From positions 720,042,232-720,106,231 of the forward strand of contig NC_057861.1 in assembly GCF_019393635.1 (NCBI RefSeq): a DNA stretch of 64,000 bases. Direction: 5' to 3'. Both the position numbers and the translations under genes were made by a program. Under the pieces are notes generated by a model. The model made no database searches. It worked only from the letters and a program-made list of their open reading frames with translations, and had not been told where the DNA came from. Source of the stretch: Dromiciops gliroides (taxonomy: Eukaryota; Chordata; Mammalia; Microbiotheria; Microbiotheriidae). Each line of letters begins with the position of its first letter. Within the stretch, counting starts at the first letter, position 1. Below are positions 12,013 to 23,579 of this stretch, piece by piece.

Positions 12013-12033
12013 CGTGTGTGTGTGTGTGTGTGT
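12013..12033 (+). repeat. (GT)n microsatellite
   Basis: About ten GT units. Confidence 0.95.
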
Positions 12034-12039
12034 AGAGAC

Positions 12040-12500
12040 TCCAAGTATTTGAAAGACTACCATGTGGAAAAAGATATAGGCTTATTCTACTTGGTTCCTA
12101 ATGACAAAACAAGGAGCAAACCAATGGGTGTATGTATGACAGGAATCATATTTTAATTCAGGAGAAAGAAAAAAGAAGCACTAAACAAATATAGCTGAAT
12201 AAAAATAAAATCTGCTTTGTGAGTTTTTACCTTTCTCTGCCTTAAAAGTCAGTAAGAAAAAGTTGAATTACAATTACTTGTATACAGTAGATTCTTATTC
12301 AGATATGGAGAGGCTTATGCATTTATCCAAATTGTGAAATTTTGGAACATTATGTAACTGACCCTGTAGATGGTGATCTGTCCAGTTTTTGCAAAACATA
12401 GGAAATGTGAAGAGAAATAATTGTATTTGGACCTCAGTGAAAGGTTGTGCTAAATTGTGAAGGACCTTGAATGGATTTTAATGAATTTTAACTTTATTTG
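12040..12500. other. Unassigned
   Basis: No gene. 12440-12500 (ggttgtgctaaattgtgaaggaccttgaatgg) resembles an old interspersed repeat whose name I cannot give. Confidence 0.4.
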
Positions 12501-12509
12501 ATAGGCCAT

Positions 12510-12680
12510 GTGTGTATGTTTATGTATGCATATGTGTATGTATACACACATATATGTGTGCATATGTATATATAAACACATTAATATACAACATGTTTGT
12601 ATATGCATACACATGCTTATACATATGTATATATGCATACACATACACATATACACATGCACGTGCATATACATACCTGT
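12510..12680 (+). repeat. Decayed (ATAC/TGTA) alternating tract
   Basis: Alternating purine-pyrimidine sequence (tatgtgtatgtatacacacatatatg and similar). Cys/Met/His/Tyr-rich open frames on both strands are by-products of the repeat. Confidence 0.9.
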
Positions 12681-12689
12681 AAGTGTTTG

Positions 12690-13800
12690 TGTTTATGAAA
12701 CAGGTTATCTGGCACATAGGTAGATTACCTTGAATTGAATCTCTCCATGAAGGGCTTTTGAAAGCCTGCTTCCAGAAGAGTAGATAGAATATGTAAAGGA
12801 AATAATTGCCTTGTAGAGATAATGGAGCACGATGGACATGCTATAACTGGTTCTGGTTAGCAAATCATGTTGTAAATGAATGGATCTTTGAAAGGCTTCA
12901 AATGAATTTATAAGGCCTTGTCACAGTCTTTTCAGCTACTCTGTAATTCCAGTCCTTTGCTCATGGCATATTGTGAGATTCAATGTTGTAAGAGGAAAGG
13001 CTGCAGAACATTCTTCCTATCAAGGCTATGTGTCTTTGTGAACTGGTCCTTTGACTCAACATTTGTATTTTTCAGTTTTAGGTGAATTAAATATCACTAC
13101 AACTTTGTAACTTTTCCAAAGTCTAGAGAGCAAGCCACAGGAATGCAGAAATTCAAGTCCAGGCTTTGAAGCAAGACTAGCATCAATGCTTCCAGAGAGC
13201 AAAGAACCTTTTTCTAGAATGCCCTTCCAGCCCCAAGCTAGCAGTCACTAAGATAAGGACAAATCAGACATTCATGACACCTTGGGCCATGAACTTTGTG
13301 TGAACAAGACTATTTCGGAACAAAACTAGGTTCTCTGCCTGGTCTCCTCAGTCACAGAAAGTAGTGTAGGGAAGAATGTGTTTCCAGTGTACCAGGGTTG
13401 ATATTTTTAAGCTTTTTCTTTCTGTGTTTTTGAAACAAATTTCCATTCATTTATTTGCTTCTGATGCTGAATTCAGTACAAATTTTAAATTTCAGAGCTT
13501 ACCAATTATAAATGCTTGTGTACAATTAATTAGTCAATAAAGAGTCAAATCTCAGTTTAGGCCACTGCATATACACATTGAAAGAAATAGTACAAGTCAT
13601 AAAAAGACAAATGCTTGGGGACCTCTTTACTGGAAGGAAATAATTAATGATGTTAAATTATCTTGCACTCTAAACACTATAAATTAAAAAGTCAGCCTTT
13701 TATATTACTGATTTTATTAACTTTTAAAAAATACAACCATAGTTGAATATTACAGCAAAACACTAGCTAGTAATTAGTGTGTTAGGATGATTGCAGTCTG
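12690..13800. other. Unassigned, apparently unique
   Basis: More than 1 kb of ordinary-looking sequence with no repeat, exon or obvious regulatory structure. Comparison with other marsupials would be needed to see whether any part is conserved. Confidence 0.5.
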
Positions 13801-13805
13801 ACTTA

Positions 13806-14090
13806 GGGCAACTACGTGGCTGAATGGATAGAGCACTGGCACTGGAGTCAGAATATGAGTTCAAATTCAGCCTCAGACACTTGACACTTAATAGCTGTGT
13901 GACCCTGGGCAAGTCACATAACCTTGATTGCCTCAAACATCTGGAGCCATCTCCAGTTACCCTGATGTATATCTTGCCACTGGACCCAGATGGCTCTGGA
14001 GGAGAAAGTGAGGCTGGTTACTTTGCACAGCCCTCCCTCTTAAATTCAATTAACTGCAAATTATGACAACACCTCCTAATGTCATGTTTC
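13806..14090 (+). mobile_element. Long MAR-type SINE with distinct 3' tail
   Basis: It shares its head with the short SINE (gaatggatagagcactggc, gagttcaaattcagcc, gtgaccctgggcaagtcac). It then continues into a different tail: catctggagccatctccagttaccctgatgtatatcttgccactggacccagatgg...cacagccctccct...aatgtcatg. The same tail recurs at 15990, 40081 and 56762, so this is a family and not a chance junction. Confidence 0.85.
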
Positions 14091-14730
14091 TCTTAGAGAA
14101 CTAAAAAACAAGAAAAATAGTCCTTCACTTATTCTCTATTGCATACAAAAGCCAGCATTAAAATGAAGACTATTCACTGACCCCTATTAAGAGGTTTGAC
14201 ACTGAAATCCAACTCTAGGATGATGTCCATTATACTCACATGAAAAAGTTCTCAAATCATTGTGTAAATATAGTATTCTCTTTCTGATCTAAAACAAGGA
14301 CAATATCTCCTGGAATGTTATCTTCTGACAGTCTTGTATGCCCATGTCAATATAGACCTCCAGAATCTTCTCTCAAACAATTTTCTTTCCATTACAACTT
14401 GTGCATCTATCTTTAGAGCTGATTCCTTCCCCATGCCCTTCACACTCCATGCAAATTGATTAAATTTGCCGAACCATTCCAAGTCCTATCTGAATTCTTA
14501 TTTGCATTCCAGTACCTCTGCAACTGGGATAGCATTCAACAGCTTCTTTCTTACCACTCTGTCCTTCACATTTATCACAAATTACATTGTTTTACAAAGC
14601 AAGTTTTCTCATTGCACCAATATATGCATTTTCTAAGATCACTAACAATGGATGGACAACATTTTTGCCTCTCTGTTCCCTTTGCATTATTCCACCTCCT
14701 CAAATATATAAAAATAGTTATTGGTAGATC
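14091..14730. other. Unassigned, L2-like wording in part
   Basis: 14370-14590 is C/T-rich with fragments such as cccttcacactccatgcaaat and gcattccagtacctctgc that could be a badly decayed L2 segment. Not firm. No gene seen. Confidence 0.35.
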
Positions 14731-14757
14731 AGTCTATCTATTTATCTATTATCTACC

Positions 14758-14760
<3 letters not shown>

Positions 14761-14839
<79 letters not shown>

Positions 14840-14840
14840 T
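14761..14840 (+). repeat. (TATC)20 microsatellite
   Basis: About twenty uninterrupted TATC units, preceded by an imperfect stretch from 14734. A 193-codon open frame at 14456-15037 simply reads through it. Confidence 0.98.
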
Positions 14841-15356
14841 ACAACTATGATAACTATCTATCTGTCAAACAATCCCCCGGAGAACCAAAGCCACCATTAG
14901 TACCACCCTCTTGGAAACGTGTTCACCTTTGTTATATAAGTCTCTTTTCTTTGCATCAGAAAGCACTTCCTAAGCTTGAGAAATCTGAACTTTTCTCCAT
15001 CATTTGGATTCTTTTCTGGGTGATATTTCAAGGCTAGTTTTCTATATGCCTTTTTTACTTCCTCCTGGGAGGCATTGGGTTTTACCCCAGAAACATTTTA
15101 ATATGTCATTTCTTTCAATATTTTTTTAATAGTCAGAGAGTGACACTTGTGGTTTGCTGTATGTTGAAATACTCATATCTGGGCTGGGGTGAAAGTGGAC
15201 TGCCAGTTGGAATATTGGGGGATTGAGTGGAAGTGATATTGGGGGGTGGGGCACTAGTTCTTGTTCATGGAACCTGGGCAGCTTCATTCTTTGCCCTCAC
15301 CTTCTTGCAGAGCTTTCTGGAAAGTTCCAACAAATGTCCTTTGAAAAGTTTATTAA

Positions 15357-15505
15357 GGGGCAGCTAGGTGGCACAGTGGATGGAGCACTGGACCTGGATT
15401 CAGGAGTACCTGAGTTCAAATCCGGCTTCAGACACTTGGCACTTACTAGCTGTGTGACCCTAGGCAAGTCACTTAACCCCAATTGCCTCACTAAAAAAAA
15501 AAAAA
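15357..15505 (+). mobile_element. WSINE1-type SINE, first of a pair
   Basis: Complete head, B-box-like gagttcaaatcc, core, and an A14 tail. Ends about 14 bases before the next copy in the same orientation. Confidence 0.95.
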
Positions 15506-15518
15506 AGTTAATTAATGG

Positions 15519-15636
15519 GAGCAGCTAGGTGGCACAGTGGATAGAGCACCAGCCCTGGATTCAGGAGGACCTGAGTTCAAATCTGGACTCAGACACTTAG
15601 CACTTACTAACTGTGTGACCCCCATTGCATCACCAA
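15519..15636 (+). mobile_element. WSINE1-type SINE, second of a pair
   Basis: Same family, with an internal deletion that removes the ctgggcaagtcactta segment. Flanked by near-identical GTTAATTAATG and ATTAATTAATA, a probable target duplication, so it inserted just behind the tail of the first copy. Confidence 0.93.
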
Positions 15637-15989
15637 AAAATATTAATTAATAGTAATTTGTTAAATGGAGCTGAAGTAATAGTATCTCACTTCTTAGAGT
15701 AGGGAAAATACCCAAAGGGAGCTCAAGACATTGTCATTAAAGAAAAAACAACACCTCACATTCATGATACAGTAGAACCCTATGTAGTAGACAGAAACAG
15801 CTTACCTATTTGCAAGAAAACATATCAAAGCATACATGCAAAAAGGAAATGTATATTATCAGTGGTGATTCATGTATTGTGCAGATGAGAGAATTTGTAT
15901 AGATAAATATATTACAAAAAATGCAAAGTAGCTGTGAGTGCCAATCCATCCACATTACTGGAAGGGTAACCAAACAACTGACCTAGCGA

Positions 15990-16206
15990 TGTTAAGTAAG
16001 TGTGACCCTAGGCAAGTCATTTAACCCCAATCACCTTAAACATCTGGGGATGTCTCCAGTCATCTTGATGTATATCTTGCCATTGGACCCAGAGTGACAT
16101 TGTCAACCTTGCACAGCCCTCCACTTAAATCTAATTCAGTGCAAGTAATGAGATCAACTCTTCAATGTCATGGTTCACTTCAGGGATGAAGGACAAACAA
16201 CAACAA
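15990..16206 (+). mobile_element. Long MAR-type SINE, 5' truncated
   Basis: Begins inside the core (gtgaccctaggcaagtcatttaacc), then the shared tail catctggggatgtctccagtcatcttgatgtatatcttgccattggaccc, ending gaaggacaaacaacaac. Confidence 0.85.
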
Positions 16207-16209
16207 GTC

Positions 16210-16940
16210 CCATTATCTTTGGATAGGATATCCAAGGTTTGAATGAAAGCAACATAAAAATATGAGTTACAAGTAAAATTTAAAGGAAATTTAATTTAGG
16301 CAAAACTTAAAAAGCAAAGGTTTTAGTTTGTTTTCTTTTAGTCACTCAAAATTACTATCTTTTCCTATAGAAGGAATTTGGGGCTGAGTTTGGCTCATGT
16401 GGTCTTTCAGTGATTCATATTTCATAATGGAGTGAAATGAGATCTGCACAGACATTCAGTCAAAACTTAAAAAAAGACATTTACTAAGCCATGAAAGGAG
16501 AAGAATATTCAACAAGCATATGCATTGAATATATCCCTAAGCTGAATCAGGTGAGCAAACTTCCCTTATCTTATTTTCCTATTTTACTTTGCCAGGGAAA
16601 ATCAGGGCACATTTGGAGGCAGGTGTAGTTCTTTTACATCAAGGGATAAGGAAGTGATATTATCATTTTGACCAGTTGGTACACCAACCCTTTCAAGTAA
16701 ACAGGATGTTTTAATACTTTTAAAAATAAAAATTAATCAAACTTGTATGGGGGAAGTATGAAGGCATTGATCTAACCATGTACATACAGACATGCATATG
16801 CATGTATATATACACATATAACATATTCTACATACAATTATTCATCTTATATTCTATTTAACAGAATCCATATAACATTAAGGGAGCCATAAGTGTACAG
16901 AATGGATAATAATATCTGCTCATCAAATTCATGAAAGTTA
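16210..16940. other. Unassigned
   Basis: No gene or clear repeat. A short ATAC-type tract lies at 16790-16830. Confidence 0.5.
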
Positions 16941-16945
16941 GACTC

Positions 16946-17481
16946 TGTGAGATTTAAAATTGGATACTAGAGCATTAACCTCCCCTTTTTAACCTTTCCC
17001 TTATTTATCTCCCAGACTAGTAAATGGCAGAAGCCTCTGATCTCTATTTAGAGCTTTTATTGTTTGGAAATTACAAGGTGATGTTGATTAGAGAGACAGG
17101 AAAGTAGAAATGCAAAACAGTCTTAAGTCTAAGCTTAGTCTATATTCCGTATAAAACTCACCAAAAAACCAAGGCCATCTTTGGGGGGGAGAGCTACGTC
17201 AAGCACATGCTGGTACGGCGAACCGGGCCGAGTCCAACCTCCGTCTGCGTCTCTGTGTGCAGCACCAGTCATCGGACAAGGAGAGCCGACCAAAGACCTC
17301 ACTTCCATTCTCTCCTTGTCTTTTAAGCTCTCACCCCGGAAGTGGAGTGCCTAGCAGATGGAGGTGGAGTGCATGGCCATTCGTCACGGCCTCTCCCCGA
17401 AAGGGTAGTCCTTCAAAAACTGGCATCTTTTTACCACAACACCTAAGACTGTCTTAAAAACATTTATAAATTTGAAACACA
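16946..17481 (-). mobile_element. Endogenous retroviral LTR, antisense
   Basis: On the minus strand it shares long collinear stretches with the LTR at 42510-42992: gccagtttttgaagg, cttaaaagacaaggagagaa, ggaatatagactaagc, atcaacatcaccttgt, the AATAAA region and catttactagtctggg, ending AATCTCACA. Start and end are the canonical TG...CA. The middle of its U3 (17170-17330) is GC- and CpG-rich and differs from the other copy. No internal gag, pol or env lies next to it, so it is a solo LTR or fragment. No clean target duplication was found. Confidence 0.85.
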
Positions 17482-17860
17482 AAGAATAAGGTGCTAACAA
17501 ATTGATATTAGAAATTGGCATAGTCTCAGGGGGCAGAGCAAAGATGGTGAGGAGAAGCCAGGAAGTTGCCTGAGTTCTTCTGTGTTTACCTCAAAAACAA
17601 CATTAAATCAAGCCTCTAAATGGACTCTGGAAGTACAGAACTTACAAAAAGACAAAGAGACACAATCCTCCTACTTGAAATAATTTATAAGACTTCAGGA
17701 AAGGTCTGTCTTACCTGGGTGAAAGGGCAGGGTGGCCCAATACTGCTGAAAATGGTGCAGCTAGGAATCGTGCACCTGAGAGCAGTAAGAAGCTTGCAAC
17801 TGTGACCCCTGTGCCTTAGGAGCATATTTCTACTTTATAAATTTAAAAATGGGGCACAAT

Positions 17861-18892
17861 ATGAGTAAGAAACACAAAGGGGTACTTACCATTGACAGCT
17901 TCTATGGTGAAAGGGAAGACCAAAACACAAACTCAGATGCATTTGTCAAAATGCCTACAAGTGAAGACTCAAGTGGGAAGATGATCTTGTCTCAAGACCA
18001 AAACCCTTCTTTGAAGAGTTAAAAAGGGCTTTTAAAAACCAAATGAAGCAATAGAAGAAATAATGGGGGGGAAAAGAAATGAGATAAATAAGAGTTACAC
18101 TGGAAAAAGAAGAACAAAAATTGACTGAAGCAAATAATTCCTTAAAAAATACAATTGGCCAAATGGGAGGAAAAAAAATTGGCCAAATAGAAAAGGAGGT
18201 GCAAAAGCTTACTGAGGAAAAATAATGGACTAAAAATTAAAATTGGGTAGATGGAAGCTAATGATTACATGAGAAACCAGGAATCTATCAAGCATAATCA
18301 AAAGAATGAAAAAATAGAAGAAAAAGTGAAATACCTCTTTGGAAAGACAAGTGAACTGGAAAATAGATGCAGGAGAGATAATCTAAGAATTATAAGACTA
18401 CCTGAAAGTCATGATGAAGAAAAGAGTCTAGACACCATATTCCAGGAAATTATCAAGGAGAAATGCCCTGATATTGTAGAATCAGAGGATATAATCATCA
18501 GTGAAAGAATCCAATGATTACCTCCTGAAAGAGACCCCAAACAGAAATCTTCAAGGAATATTGAAGCCAAATTTGAGAATTAATAGGTGAAGGAGAAAGT
18601 ACTCCAAGCAGACAGAATGAAACAATTTAAATATCATGTAGCCGCAGTGAGGATTGCACAGGACCTGGCAGCTCCAACATTAAAAGATCACAAGGCTTGG
18701 AATATGATATCCCAAAAGCCAAAGGAGCTTAGATTACAACCAATAATCAACTACCCAGCAAAACTGATCATTCTCTTTCAGGGGAAAAGATGGAAATTCA
18801 ATGAAATAGGGGACTTGCAAGGTTTCCTAAAGAAAATACCAGAACTGGACAGAAAATTTGATCTTCAAATACAAGATGCAAGAGAAATCTAG
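17861..18892 (+). pseudogene. L1 ORF1 (RNA-binding chaperone), broken
   Basis: ORF1p is the L1 nucleic-acid chaperone that coats its own RNA. The likely start is ATG 17861 (M-S-K-K-H-K-G). A charged, Gln/Glu/Lys-rich stretch, probably coiled coil, leads to ENRCRRDNLRIIRLPES at about 18358-18408, the recognisable start of the ORF1p RRM domain. The C-terminal domain follows at 18587-18892 (with YPAKLIILFQG). In-frame stops near 18018, 18222, 18514 and 18582 and frame shifts break it. Confidence 0.9.
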
Positions 18893-19041
18893 AAAAGTAA
18901 ACAGGGAAAAAATGGTTATTCAATAAGGTTAAACTTTTTGAATACCTATGAGGGAGGATAATACTTTTAACTCTTGAGATCTGTATTTCTATTAAGGTGT
19001 TGTTATTAAATTGAATTTGATATGATGATATAAAGAAACTT

Positions 19042-19190
19042 AGGGGAAGCTAGGTGGTACAGTGCATAAAACACTGGCTCTGGATTCAGGAGGACCTGAG
19101 TTCAAATCCAGCCTCAGACACTTGACACTTACTAGCTGTGTGAGCCTGGGAAAATAACTTAACCCTCATTACCCCACCAAAAAAAAAAAA
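19042..19190 (+). mobile_element. WSINE1-type SINE inside L1
   Basis: Full head, core and A-tail between ORF1 and ORF2 of the L1. The flanks repeat AAAGAAACT on either side (about 19032 and 19198), a probable target duplication. Confidence 0.92.
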
Positions 19191-19642
19191 AAGGAAAAAA
19201 GAAACTCAAGCGGCAGAATAATAGGAGACTAGGGAGAGGAGAGGGAGGGGGAAGTAGAATAGGGTTAATTACATCATGTGAAGAGGTACAAAAAGAACCC
19301 ATTACAATAGACGGAAAGAAAGGAGGCATGAGCATTGTTTTAACCTTACTCTCATAAGATTTGGTTCAGGGAAAGAATGACATATACTCCCATTTGTATA
19401 AAGAAACAGCTTATTCTTTAAGGAAACAAAAAGAGAAGGGGAAAGGGGTGGTATTGATAGAAGGGAGGGCAGAAACAGTTGAAAATAGGGGAAAGAAAAG
19501 GAAGGGCAGCTGATAAAAGGGAGGGCAGATTGAAGGAGGCAGTGGTCAGAAGCAAAACACTGGTCAGCAGGAAAAGGGTGAAAGAAGAGAAAAAAAGTAC
19601 AAACAAAGGGGAAAAAGATGGATGGAAATAAACAGTAATCTT

Positions 19643-19812
19643 TTTTTGTTTGTTTTGTTTGTTTGTTTGTTTTTTGGTGAGGCAATGGGGGTTAAGTGAC
19701 TTGCCCAGGGTCACACAGCTAGTAAGTGTTAAATGTCTGAGGCTGGATTTGAACTCAGGTACTCCTGAATCCGGGGCCGGTGCTTTATCCACTGTGCCAC
19801 CTAGCCGCCCCC
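19643..19812 (-). mobile_element. WSINE1-type SINE at the L1 ORF2 start
   Basis: Antisense copy with a (TTTG)-rich tail complement. A perfect 12-bp duplication AACAGTAATCTT lies at 19631-19642 and 19813-19824, so both ends are exact. It sits immediately 5' of the first recognisable ORF2 residues and separates ORF2 from its natural leader. Confidence 0.95.
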
Positions 19813-22800
19813 AACAGTAATCTTAACTGTGAATGTGAATGGAATGAACTCTCCCATAAAATGGAAGTGAATATCAGAGTGGATTAAAAAACAGAATCCT
19901 GCAATATGTTGTTTAAAAGAAATACATCTGAAGCAGAGATACACACAGAGTAAAGATAAAAAGTTGGAGCAGAATATACTAGGCTTTAGCTGAAGTAAAA
20001 AAAAAAAAAACAAAAAAACAGTGGTAGCAATCCTTATCTCAAACAAAGCAAAAGCAAAAATAGATGTAATTAAAATATATAAGGAAGGAAACTACATCTT
20101 GCTAAAAAGTATGATAGATAATGAAATAATATCAATATTAAACCTGTATTTGCAAGTGGTAGAGCACCTAAATTATTAGGGGAGAAGTTAAATCAGTTAC
20201 AAGAGAAAATAGCAAAACCATACTAATGGGGGATCTGAACCTTCCCCTTTCAGAGTTAGATAAATCTAACAAAAAAATAAATAAGAAAGAAATAAAAGAG
20301 GTGAATAGAATATTAGAAAAGTTAAATGTGATAGATATCTGGAGAAAACTGAATGGGGATAGAAAGGATTATACATTTTTCTTAGTGGTACATGGCACAC
20401 ACTCAAAAATTGACCATGTATTAGGGCACAAAAATTTCATAGTCAAATGTAGAAAGATAGAAACAACAAATGCATCCTTCTCAGATCATGATGCAATAAA
20501 AATTACATGTAATAAAAAGTCATGGAAAGGAAGGCTGAAGATTAATTGGAAACTAAACAATTGCATCTTAAAGACTGAGTGGGTCAAAAAACAAATCATA
20601 GAAACAATCAATACCTTCATCCAAGAGAATGGGAGTAATGAGACAACATACCAAAACCAATGAGATGCAGCCAAAGCAGTGCCTAGGGAAAATTTTATGT
20701 CTCTAAATGCTTATATGAATAAAAAAGAGAAAGAGGAGATCAATGAATTGGGCGTGCAACTTAAAAAGCTAGAAAAAGAACAAATTAAAAATCCCCAACT
20801 AAATACTAAATTATAAATCCTGAAAATCAAAGGAGAAATTAATAAAATTGAAAGGAAGAAAACTATAGAATTATTCAATAAAACTAAGAGCTCATTTTAT
20901 GAAAAAACAATAAAATAGATAAACCATTGGTTAATTTGATTAAAAATAAGAAAAAGAACCAAATTACCAGTATATAAAATGAAAGGGGTGTTTTCACCAC
21001 CAATGAAGTAGAAATTAAAGCAATAATTAGGAACTATTTTGCCAACTCTTTGCCGATAAATTTGACAATCTAAATGAAATGGATGAATATTTACAAAAAT
21101 ACAAATTGCCTAAGTTAACTGAAAAGGAAATAAAATCTTGAAATGGGCACATTTTAGAAAAAGAAATTGAACAAGCCATTAATGAACTCCCTAAGAAAAA
21201 ATATCCAGGATCACATGGGTTTACAATGAATCCTACCAAACATTTAAAGAACAATTAATTCCAATAATAAACAAATGATTTAGAAAAATAGGTGAAGAAG
21301 GATTTCTACCAAATTCCTTTTATGACACAAAAATTGTGTTGATACCTAAACCAGGCCGAGACAAAACAGAGAAAAAATATAGATCAATTTCCCTAATGAA
21401 TATTGATGTAAAAATATTAAATAAAATTTTAGCAATGAGATGATAGCAAGTGTACACCAGGATAATACACTATGACTAGGTGGGATTTACACCAGGAATG
21501 CAAGGCTGCATAAACATTAGGAAAAACATCAACACAATCAAGCACAGAAATAACAAAACTAACCAAAGTCATATGATTATCTCAATAGATGCAGAAAAAG
21601 CTTTTGACAAAATACAACACTCTTTCCTATTAAAAACACTAGAGAGCATAGGAATAGGTGGTGCTTTCCTTAAAATAATAAGCAGTATCTACCTAAAACC
21701 ATCAGCAAATATTATATGTAATAGAGATAAGTTAGAGGAATTTCCAACAAGATCAGGGGTGAAACAGGGATGACCATTATCACCTCTATTATTTAATAAT
21801 GTTCTACAAATGTCAGCTTTATCAATAAGAGAAGAAAAAGGAATTAAAGAAGTTAGAATAGGCAAGGGAAAAACAAAACTTTCACTCTTTGCAGATTATA
21901 TGATGGTAAACTTAGACAATCCTAAAGAATTCACTAAAAAAGCTACTTGAAATAATTAAGAACTTTAGCAAAGTTGCAGGATATAAAGTAAACCCACACA
22001 AATCATCAGCATTTCTATACATGACCAAGAAATGTCAGCAACAAGAAATACAAAGAGGAATTCAATTTGAAATAACTGCAGACATTATAAAATACTTAGG
22101 AGTCTACCTGCCAAGAGAATCCCAGGAACTCTATGAACAAAATTTCAAAACACTTCTCATACAAATACAATAAGATCTATATAAGTGGAAAAATATCAAT
22201 TGCTCATGGATAGGCTGAGCTAATATAATAAAAATGACAATACTACCTAAATTAATTTACTTATTCAGTGTCATACTAATCAGACTACCTGAAATATTTA
22301 ATAGAGTTAGAAAAAATAAAAACATAATTCCTATAGAAGAACAAAAATTCAAGAATATCAAGGGAACTAATGAAAAAATGAACAGGAAGGTGGGCTAGCT
22401 CTACCAAATTTGAAACTATACTATAAAGTGAGAATCATCAAAACTCTTTGGAACTGGCTAAGAAATAGAGTGGTGGATCAATGATTAGTCTCAGGTGACA
22501 CAGAATTAAATGACTATAGTAATCTTCTATTTGATATACCCAGAGACTCCAGCTTCTGGGATAGGAACTCATTATTTGACAAAAACTGCTGGGAAAACTG
22601 GAAGATAGTATGGCTGAAACTAGGCATAACCCAACACCTTATAGCATATAACAAAATAAGGTCAAAATAGGTACAAGGTTGATAGCATAGATAAATTAAG
22701 AGAGGAAAGAGTAGTTTAGCTCTCAGATCTATGGAGAGGCAAACAATTTATGTCCAAACAAGAGATAGAGAATATTATGAAATTCAAAATGGATGATTTT

Positions 22801-23579
22801 GATTACATTAAATTAAAAAGGTTTTGTACAAACAGAATCAATGCAGCCAAAATTACAAGGGAAGCAGTAAGCTTAGAAACAATTTTTATAGCCGGTATTT
22901 CTGATAAAAGCCTCATTTCTAAAATATGTAGGGAACTAAATCAAATTCATAAGAATGCAATTAATTTCCCAATTGAGAAATGGTCAAAGGATATGAACAG
23001 GCAGATTGCAGTTGAAGAAATCAGAACTATCTATTGCCATGTGAAAAAAATGTTCTAAGTCACTATTGATTAGAGAAATGTAATTTTAAAACTACTCTGA
23101 GGTACCACCTGACACCTATCAGATTGGCTAATATAACAAAAAAGGAAAATAATAAATGGTGGAGAAGCTCTGGAAAAATTGGAACACTAACCAATGCATT
23201 GTTGGTGGAGCTGTGAACTGATCCCATCATTCTGGAGGGCAATTTGGAACTATTTTCAAATGGCCATGGGACTTTTCACACCCTTTGACCAAGTGGTACC
23301 ACTGCTAGGTCTGTATCCCAAAGAGATCATAGAAGAGAGAAAAGGACCCACATGCACAAAAATATTTATAGCAGCTCTCTTTGTTGTGGCAAAGAATTGG
23401 AAATCGAGGGAATGCCCATCAATTTGAGAATGGCTAAAAAGTTGTGGTATATGAATCTAATGGAATACTATTGTTCTATAAGAAATAATGAGCAGGAGGA
23501 TCTCAGAGAAACCTGGAAGGACTTGCATGAACTGATGCTGAATGAGTGGAGCAGAAAGAGGAAAACATTGTACACATAA
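19813..23579 (+). pseudogene. L1 ORF2 (endonuclease / reverse transcriptase), broken
   Basis: ORF2p nicks target DNA and reverse-transcribes L1 RNA. Visible parts in order: endonuclease start (VNVNGMNSPIK, from about 19828), GDLNLPLSELDK (20229) and SDHDAIKI (20481, catalytic His motif); RT with GFTPGMQG (21481), [14 protein letters not shown] (21573) and GVKQG (21759), after which the expected Cys is a TGA stop (21771); FADY in place of FADD (21888-21899); the C-terminal segment with IEKWSKDMNRQ (22972) and YPKEI...CTKIFIAALF (23311-23384). Multiple other stops and shifts. Not functional. Confidence 0.93.

Noticed and set aside
12450..12723. Cys/Met/His-rich small proteins on both strands
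   Set aside because: Alternating ATAC/TGTA tract. The same was rejected at 44873-45088 and 47170-47553.
14456..15037. 193-codon plus-strand frame
   Set aside because: It is open mainly because it runs through the (TATC)20 repeat, whose period gives no stop.
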